Shown here: piece after piece, positions 1-4,453 of the stretch
How positions within the stretch are numbered: position 1 is the first letter of the stretch
Layout: each line of letters begins with the position of its first letter
NCBI GenBank assembly: GCA_031550405.1
Contig: JAVBOP010000159.1
Coordinates: forward strand, 1 to 6,976
DNA from: JAVBOP01 sp031550405
Lineage (GTDB): Bacteria > Bacteroidota > Ignavibacteria > Kapaibacteriales > UBA2268
DNA length: 6,976 bases
Reading direction: 5' to 3'
Notes under the pieces: model-generated
The model's database searches: none
What the model saw: only the letters and a program-made list of their open reading frames with translations
What the model was told of the DNA's origin: nothing
Position numbers and translations under genes: made by a program

Positions 1-1459
1 GCATTTACTAACTTTGCCGCTTTCTCAAAAAAATGAGTTTAAAGCACTGCTGATTTCTGCATTGGAAAATATAAATCAAAGGCACGGCGAATTTCTCGAG
101 GAGGAAAAAAAGCTATGGGACGTAAATTATGAAGCGATGAAATCTAAAGTGGTTGAAGCTATTGAATTTGCAAAAACATCTGATATTTTTAAGGAAGGAA
201 GAGAAAGGCTTGTTGCAGTTCAAAATGAATTTAATAATACAGCGCTTGCTCGTGAGCAAAAGAATGAGCTTCGGCAGATGCTGCAAGCTGCTTTCGACGC
301 TTTGAATAAAAAGCAAACAGCATATCATGAAAATTTCGAAATGGAATGCAGCGAAAACTATCACAATTTGAAGCAGATTGTTGAAAATGCAATCAAAAAG
401 GCAAGTGCTGCCGAGAACTTTTTCTCTGCTCGAGATACCTTAATACACGCACAAAATCAAATTAAAAGTAAAGTTCTAAAGTATGAACAGAAGAACGAAT
501 TATTTAAGATTATAGGTGTTACTTTTGACGCTGTTCGTGAAAAATTTGATGAAGTTTTGAAATTGTCGAATGAAGAAATTGAAGCGAAATATCAGGAAAT
601 AAAGCCGATAGTTCTTGAAGCTGTTGAATTTGCAAAAAATGCTACAAAAGAACAGGCTATTGAAGCTCGTGAAAAATTAATCGCTGCACAGGGAAAAATT
701 AGAGATGCTCGATTAAAAAAAATTCATAATGATGAATTGTTTGCAGCTATAAGGGAAGTATTTTCTGCTGTTCACGAAATGTCCGTTGAAGAACGGGAAC
801 AGTTTGAAGCAGAAGCAAATCTCAATTATCAAAAAATCTTATCCAGAATAGATGTAGTTATCGTGGATATCGAAAATGCTATTGATTTCAGGAATAGCGC
901 TGACGATTTGTCCTCCATTCGCACAGAATTGCAACTACTGCGGCTTAAGAAAGACCAGCGCAACCAATTGTTCGACAAAACGCGCACTGCTTTTGATTTG
1001 CTTTCGAAGCAGCGAGAAAAATATAACAGAAGGAAGTTTGACGAAAGAGCTCAAAAGATCCGTGAAACAGTGGAAAATATGAAGAAAAAAGCTGACCGTC
1101 TGGTTGTATTATTGCAAAACGATAGGGAAATACTTGCTACTCAAACCGAAAAATTAAATATATTAGAGGAAAATTCGCCAGCGAAAAGTAGCGTAAGTCA
1201 AATAATTAATGCGGTTAATGCAAGAATTGCAGAACGCGAAGGAGCATTGAAAAATACAGAGCACAGAGTTCATGATTTGAACAAAGAATTAGAAAAAATT
1301 CATCGAAAAGAAGATGAGCGAAAAAATAATCGCAAAAAAAATCATGAAAAAAGCGAAGCCATACCAACGGCAAAAGAACCTGATAGCCAGCAAAACCAGC
1401 CAGATGCGCCATTACCCAATCAAGAGGCTGCAAACCAGGAAAATACGGAACATAATTAA
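1..1459 (+). CDS. DUF349-like helical-repeat (coiled-coil) protein, 5' end outside the window
   Basis: This is a cytoplasmic-looking, highly charged, almost wholly helical protein with no signal peptide or membrane segment in the visible part. It is built from at least five imperfect repeats of 77-79 residues. Numbering from the TTG at 14, the units begin near residues 1, 78, 155, 234 and 311, each opening with a pattern like L-x-x-x-Q-K-N-E-L and ending near A-R-x-x-L-x-x-A-Q. This resembles the DUF349 repeat, common in Bacteroidota and of unknown exact function. After residue about 350 the repeat gives way to a plain coiled coil, then a polar Lys/Asn/Gln/Pro-rich tail (about 430-481). The TTG at 14 aligns with the conserved Leu that opens each repeat, and the frame stays open to the window edge, so TTG is probably an internal codon and the gene starts upstream. 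A terminator follows 10 bases after the stop. The coding frame is certain; the family call is likely; the role is unknown. Confidence 0.85.
   Translation, partial: HLLTLPLSQKNEFKALLISALENINQRHGEFLEEEKKLWDVNYEAMKSKVVEAIEFAKTSDIFKEGRERLVAVQNEFNNTALAREQKNELRQMLQAAFDALNKKQTAYHENFEMECSENYHNLKQIVENAIKKASAAENFFSARDTLIHAQNQIKSKVLKYEQKNELFKIIGVTFDAVREKFDEVLKLSNEEIEAKYQEIKPIVLEAVEFAKNATKEQAIEAREKLIAAQGKIRDARLKKIHNDELFAAIREVFSAVHEMSVEEREQFEAEANLNYQKILSRIDVVIVDIENAIDFRNSADDLSSIRTELQLLRLKKDQRNQLFDKTRTAFDLLSKQREKYNRRKFDERAQKIRETVENMKKKADRLVVLLQNDREILATQTEKLNILEENSPAKSSVSQIINAVNARIAEREGALKNTEHRVHDLNKELEKIHRKEDERKNNRKKNHEKSEAIPTAKEPDSQQNQPDAPLPNQEAANQENTEHN
14..1174 (+). repeat. Tandem 77-79-codon repeats inside the DUF349-like gene
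   Basis: Units start at about 14, 245, 476, 713 and 944, a period of 231-237 bases. The period is clear in the protein (for example REQKNEL, YEQKNEL, KIHNDEL and KDQRNQL at the same place in successive units) but diverged at the DNA level, so these are old duplications and not a recent satellite. The fifth unit fades into an irregular coiled coil. Confidence 0.7.
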
Positions 1460-1468
1460 AAAATCATT

Positions 1469-1499
1469 AAGCGGAGTTTTCATACCTCCGCTTTTTTTA
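1469..1499 (+). terminator. Rho-independent terminator after the DUF349-like gene
   Basis: A stem AAGCGGAG (1469-1476) pairs with CTCCGCTT (1486-1493) around a 9-base loop and runs into a T tract (1492-1498). It lies 10 bases past the TAA and closes this transcription unit, so fliE must have its own promoter or be read from something in the following gap. Confidence 0.9.
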
Positions 1500-1537
1500 T
1501 CTGCGGTTTGGCGGGCTAATTCTCTTTGATAAATTAT

Positions 1538-1834
1538 TCAAAAAATATTCATACAGTATTTATTGACATAAGGTAAAATTAATGAAAAATTTTTCACCAA
1601 TATAGCTAAATTGTTCAGGATTTTCACCAAAGCATCTATTAAACGAACAATATTATCTTCAGAAATCATACGTTCCAATACTCGGATGTAGTTTATCACA
1701 TAAGCTCGTTTCGCCTGACAAGGTAGTTCTAATATTAGCTGCCAAATTGAAAATTTAGCAATCAAGTTATAGTTTTTGTACCGGCTCTTTAATGGGGAGA
1801 TACAATTTCCAGCTGTCGAATATTCGCCTTGTGG
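1538..1834 (-). pseudogene. Probable remnant of an IS1182-like transposase N-terminus
   Basis: The minus strand is open for 98 codons. Within it, LERMISEDNIVRLIDALV closely resembles the N-terminal signature of IS1182-group (IS5-like) transposases, typically of the form (I/P)-E/S-E-D-N/H-x-V-R-x-I-D-x-F-V. Just before it, YVINYIR recalls the N-Y-I opening of many such proteins. After IDALV the reading becomes unconvincing, while the next frame over 1559-1612 reads ENPEQFSYIGEKFFINFT, so a frameshift is possible. The DDE catalytic core is absent, there is no plausible ATG start (only a TTG at 1765), and I see no terminal inverted repeats or target duplication. It is therefore debris, not a working element. 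The family call rests on one short motif; it could also be a chance open frame. Confidence 0.4.
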
Positions 1835-1955
1835 TTATTGAAATGGAAGAATACTCAATCAAAAAGCTGCAAATGGACGGCCGTTTGCGGCAATAGAGCC
1901 CAATGCTGCTTGTGGTACATTATTTGTGCATAATTGCGTTGTTCTTAATAACAAT

Positions 1956-1959
1956 GGAG
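1956..1959 (+). promoter_or_regulatory. Ribosome binding site that fixes the fliE start
   Basis: GGAG lies 6 bases before the ATG at 1966. The other in-frame starts (ATG at 1954 and 1903) have no such site upstream, and starting at 1903 would add a hydrophobic leader foreign to FliE. The site favours the ATG at 1966. Confidence 0.6.
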
Positions 1960-1965
1960 TACAAA

Positions 1966-2268
1966 ATGATAAACGAAATCAATGCGACGCAGCGGTATCA
2001 GCCACTTGTACAATCGCAAAATATCGAAAAAAATGAAGAAAGCAATAGCCCGAGTTTTGCTGATACGATGAAAAATTTCATTGGCGAGGTCAATAATATG
2101 CAGGCGCAGTCAAGCGACATGACGGAGAGGTTTATTAAAGGCGAAGCTGTTGATTTACATGAAGTTATGATTGCAGGTCAAAAGGCGAAGACCACTTTCC
2201 AATTGCTTATGGAGCTAAGAAATAAAGGCTTGGACTTATACCGCGAAGTACAGAGAATGCAGGTATAG
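1966..2268 (+). CDS. fliE: Flagellar hook-basal body protein FliE
   Basis: FliE is the small adaptor that joins the FliF MS ring to the rod and is exported early by the flagellar type III system. From the ATG at 1966 the product is 100 residues, the usual FliE length. The variable polar N-terminus (1-28) is followed by the conserved helical part: FADTMKNFIGEVN at 31-43, then the family hallmark from about 56, with GEAVDLHEVMIAGQKA at 59-74, FQLLMELRNK at 78-87 and the closing YREVQRMQV at 92-100. There is no signal peptide, as expected for a type III substrate. It precedes fliF by 147 bases, the usual gene order, but flgB and flgC, which normally stand before fliE, are missing. An upstream in-frame extension to 1903 was rejected as non-conserved and lacking a ribosome binding site. 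Confidence 0.95.
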   Translation: MINEINATQRYQPLVQSQNIEKNEESNSPSFADTMKNFIGEVNNMQAQSSDMTERFIKGEAVDLHEVMIAGQKAKTTFQLLMELRNKGLDLYREVQRMQV

Positions 2269-2272
2269 CACC

Positions 2273-2344
2273 AATAATCCATACGGCAACAATATTGTTA
2301 AGGCAAGAGAATTATGAATTTTTATTCATAATCAATGGATTATT
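2273..2344. repeat. Outer inverted repeat in the fliE-fliF gap
   Basis: AATAATCCAT (2273-2282) and its exact reverse complement ATGGATTATT (2335-2344) bracket the palindrome at 2311-2332. The left arm begins 4 bases after the fliE stop. The RNA could fold into a long stem-loop with an inner hairpin. There is no T tract after it, so it is not a standard terminator; an RNA-stability or processing element, or the ends of a tiny mobile element, are possible. Confidence 0.55.
2311..2332. repeat. Perfect 9-bp palindromic hairpin in the fliE-fliF gap
   Basis: ATTATGAAT (2311-2319) and ATTCATAAT (2324-2332) form a perfect 9-base stem with a TTTT loop. Eighteen of its 22 positions match the sequence at 5283-5304 inside ftsK, which suggests one element family. 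It could instead be an operator-like site; the AT-rich stem is weak as RNA. Confidence 0.6.
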
Positions 2345-2370
2345 CACATCGCTATTATTTCAAAAACAAG

Positions 2371-2389
2371 GCAGCAAGGCTGCTATAAT
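2371..2389 (+). promoter_or_regulatory. Small hairpin and possible extended -10 before fliF
   Basis: GCAGC (2371-2375) and GCTGC (2379-2383) can pair around AAG. Overlapping the second arm is TGCTATAAT (2381-2389), an exact match to an extended -10 for a housekeeping sigma factor. It would start a transcript near 2396, about 20 bases before the fliF ATG. No good -35 is seen near 2361-2366, and in a Bacteroidota-like host this consensus may not apply. Confidence 0.3.
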
Positions 2390-2415
2390 CACTTGATATT
2401 TAAAATAGATATAAA

Positions 2416-4338
2416 ATGGCTACAACAGATATATTAGCACAGGCAAAAGGCTTTTTGGAAAAGCTGAGCCGAATACAGAAAATAGCTTTTGGAGCTGCTG
2501 CCACATTGGTAGTGGCTGGCATTATAGCATTGATAGGATATGCGTCCAGCTCCAAAGATATGGGCTTATTGTTCAATAATTTAGAACCTGCCGACGCTGC
2601 AAAAATAGTGGAATATTTGAAGGCAAGTCAAATAGAATACCAGATAGTAGAAGATGGAACGGCGGTGCTGGTCGAAAAAGATAAAGTCTATGACACACGC
2701 TTATCCCTTGCCAATCAGGGGCTTCCGGCAGACAGCTATATGGGATTTGAGCTTTTCGACAAGACAAACTTGGGCATGAGCGAATTTGTGCAAAAGGTCA
2801 ATTACCGTCGGGCATTGGAGGGCGAACTGCAACGGACGATAAAGTCAATGAATGAGGTTAAGGATGTGAAAGTGCATCTGGTTATTCCGGAAAAAACCCT
2901 GTTCAAAAAAGACGAACGCCAGCCTACCGCTGCTATTAAGTTGCATTTCAAAAGCGGGCGCAGCCTGAGCAAGATAAATATCGAAGGCATACAGAATCTG
3001 GTAGCAAGCAGTATTGAAGGTCTTACGCCGGATAATGTTACCGTTACCGACAACAATGGGCGCATATTGTCCGAGGCTGCCGCTAATAATAACACTTTGG
3101 CAGGGCTTACTGCTACGCAATATGAGCAGCAGCGCAAGATAGAAGAATATTATTCGTTCAAAGTGCAATCGTTGCTTGATCCAGCCTTAGGTCCTGAAAA
3201 CTCACGGGTTAAGCTCAATACGGAAATAGACTTCGACCAATTGCAGGTCAACAAGACGGACTATGATCCAGAGCGGCAAGTAGAACGCAGCGAGCAAAAT
3301 ATCAGCGATACCGAAACAGACATCGACACCTCTTTTGTACCCGGAATCAATAAGCAGAAGGAAGTGCTTAACGAGCTGAAAAATTATGAGATAACCAAGG
3401 CTGATTCTCATTTTGTGAAGGGCATCGGCGGCATTAAGCGCCTTACAGTTACTGCTATAGTTAATGAAATCGTTGATGTGCGCAAAACACCCAAAGGAAT
3501 GGATACCGTTGTATCACGTCCGCGCACTCAGGAAGAACTCGAAAATTTAAAAGAAGCAATCAAAAATGTGGTTGGATATGACGAAAGAAGGGGCGATGAG
3601 GTCAATGTGCTTTGCGTGCCATTTGTCGACCAGTTAGCCGATAAGATATATCAAATTCAGGAGCATAACCACGAAATCAGTATTCCATGGTATGAAAAGG
3701 ATAATAACCGCAAACTGCTGCTGCTGCTGCTTGCTGTGCTATTGACGGCATTTATGATGTATCGCCTTATACATGCCAAGTTCGTTAAAGACAAGATGCG
3801 TATAGCGATGGGCTTGCCTAAAAAGCTGGAGCAGCCGGAATTGAATAAATTTGACAGTAGTCTTATAACTTTGCCCGAGGAAGAGTTCTATATTGATGAG
3901 GATTACGATGACGAGGATGAGGTGCTGGAGCTGCAGGAAGAGATAGAGGAGGCTTCCATACTCGAAGAACTGATAGACGATACCGAAGATGAGTTTGAAG
4001 ATATACAGCTTGAAGATGACGACTTGATTGTGATGTCTGAGGAGCTGCCGGAACAGCTGCTGCTTGACGGGCAATTTATAGATGATATGGATTTCTTCGA
4101 TTCAGAATATACAGATGAATATGTACCTCATAGCGGCGGCGGCAGTGAGCACAGTACTTTGATAGAACGTGCCCAAAGTGCCTTGGCGGTAGCTCAGCCT
4201 GCCGACGAAATTTCTGAAGATGAAATGATCAGAATGGAGCTGAAGGACAAGGTGCATCAATTCATCACCGGTCAGCCTGACACAGCTGTCAAGATTTTCC
4301 GCATCTTCATTTCGCAAGACGGCGACGACAGCAAATAA
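2416..4338 (+). CDS. fliF: Flagellar MS-ring protein FliF
   Basis: FliF forms the MS ring in the inner membrane, the base on which the rod, the export gate and the FliG rotor ring assemble. The product is 640 residues. In order: a first membrane helix at about 23-43; the YscJ/FliF ring-building domain from about 47, with MGLLFNNLEPADA at 49-61 and the highly conserved GMSEFVQKVNYRRALEGEL at 120-138; HLVIPEKTLF at 154-163 and a second ring segment ending near SSIEGLTPDNVTV (198-210); the FliF C domain at about 240-420; a second membrane helix at 434-454; and a C-terminal tail, KDKVHQFITGQPDTAVKIF, matching the FliG-binding end. Between helix 2 and that tail lies an unusual acidic insert (479-584) with 43 Asp/Glu and no Lys or Arg. 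The ATG at 2416 has almost no ribosome binding site, only AT-rich sequence. It follows fliE, but fliG does not follow it; ftsK does. Confidence 0.97.
   Translation: MATTDILAQAKGFLEKLSRIQKIAFGAAATLVVAGIIALIGYASSSKDMGLLFNNLEPADAAKIVEYLKASQIEYQIVEDGTAVLVEKDKVYDTRLSLANQGLPADSYMGFELFDKTNLGMSEFVQKVNYRRALEGELQRTIKSMNEVKDVKVHLVIPEKTLFKKDERQPTAAIKLHFKSGRSLSKINIEGIQNLVASSIEGLTPDNVTVTDNNGRILSEAAANNNTLAGLTATQYEQQRKIEEYYSFKVQSLLDPALGPENSRVKLNTEIDFDQLQVNKTDYDPERQVERSEQNISDTETDIDTSFVPGINKQKEVLNELKNYEITKADSHFVKGIGGIKRLTVTAIVNEIVDVRKTPKGMDTVVSRPRTQEELENLKEAIKNVVGYDERRGDEVNVLCVPFVDQLADKIYQIQEHNHEISIPWYEKDNNRKLLLLLLAVLLTAFMMYRLIHAKFVKDKMRIAMGLPKKLEQPELNKFDSSLITLPEEEFYIDEDYDDEDEVLELQEEIEEASILEELIDDTEDEFEDIQLEDDDLIVMSEELPEQLLLDGQFIDDMDFFDSEYTDEYVPHSGGGSEHSTLIERAQSALAVAQPADEISEDEMIRMELKDKVHQFITGQPDTAVKIFRIFISQDGDDSK
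3715..3729 (+). repeat. fliF: (CTG)5 run in fliF, coding for Leu in membrane helix 2
   Basis: Five CTG codons in a row (residues 434-438), then CTT, encode the start of the second membrane helix. Gain or loss of a unit would keep the frame and only change the helix length. Confidence 0.8.
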
Positions 4339-4397
4339 AAGAAAAAATCAGGTAAAACAATCTTTTTCACAAGATAGTATAAAAGTAAAAAAAAATG

Positions 4398-4405
4398 TAT
4401 ATTTG
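4398..4405 (+). promoter_or_regulatory. Possible Bacteroidota-type -7 box before ftsK
   Basis: TATATTTG fits the TAnnTTTG -7 consensus described for Bacteroidota, 48 bases before the ftsK ATG. A matching TTG box at the expected -33 distance (about 4375-4380) is not seen, and the whole gap is very AT-rich, so chance is possible. No terminator is evident between fliF and this site. Confidence 0.3.
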
Positions 4406-4442
4406 TAGATTATATAAGAAGTAAAAATTTTTCATTATTTCT

Positions 4443-4448
4443 GGGGGG
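4443..4448 (+). promoter_or_regulatory. G-run ribosome binding site of ftsK
   Basis: A run of six G bases lies 5 bases before the ATG at 4454, in otherwise nearly G-free sequence. It is not a standard GGAGG but has the right position, and it supports this start. Confidence 0.45.
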
Positions 4449-4453
4449 AAAAA

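Larger units (their letters stand above)
1500..1965. other. Gap without an intact gene, between the DUF349-like gene and fliE
   Basis: This stretch of about 465 bases separates the terminator from the fliE start. Its left two thirds hold the minus-strand transposase-like remnant (1538-1834). The right third has a small GC-rich hairpin, GCCG (1880-1883) and CGGC (1888-1891) with loop TTTG, which has no T tract and so is not a typical terminator. The fliE promoter should lie within about 1840-1950, but I find no convincing -35/-10, TAnnTTTG, sigma-28 or sigma-54 match. A plus-strand open frame at 1792-1896 (34 codons) resembles nothing I know. Confidence 0.6.

Noticed and set aside
1792..1896. 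34-codon plus-strand open frame before fliE (MGRYNFQLSNIRLVV...)
   Set aside because: Short, no ribosome binding site, no recognisable family, and it overlaps the transposase-like debris on the other strand.
1913..1927. Sigma-54-like site TGGTAC-N5-TTGTG upstream of fliE
   Set aside because: The -24 GG is present, but the essential -12 GC is GT at the correct spacing, so the match is too poor to claim.
1903..1965. Longer FliE starting at the ATG at 1903 or 1954
   Set aside because: It adds a hydrophobic leader not found in FliE, lacks a ribosome binding site, and the GGAG at 1956 points to the ATG at 1966.
2802..3168. Two overlapping antisense open frames (111 and 107 codons) opposite the FliF ring domain
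   Set aside because: They mirror conserved FliF sequence, lack ribosome binding sites and resemble no family.
4339..4397. Terminator after fliF from the pairing of GAAAAA (4341) with TTTTTC (4364)
   Set aside because: The stem is only A-T rich, interrupted, and without a GC core or a T tract after it.
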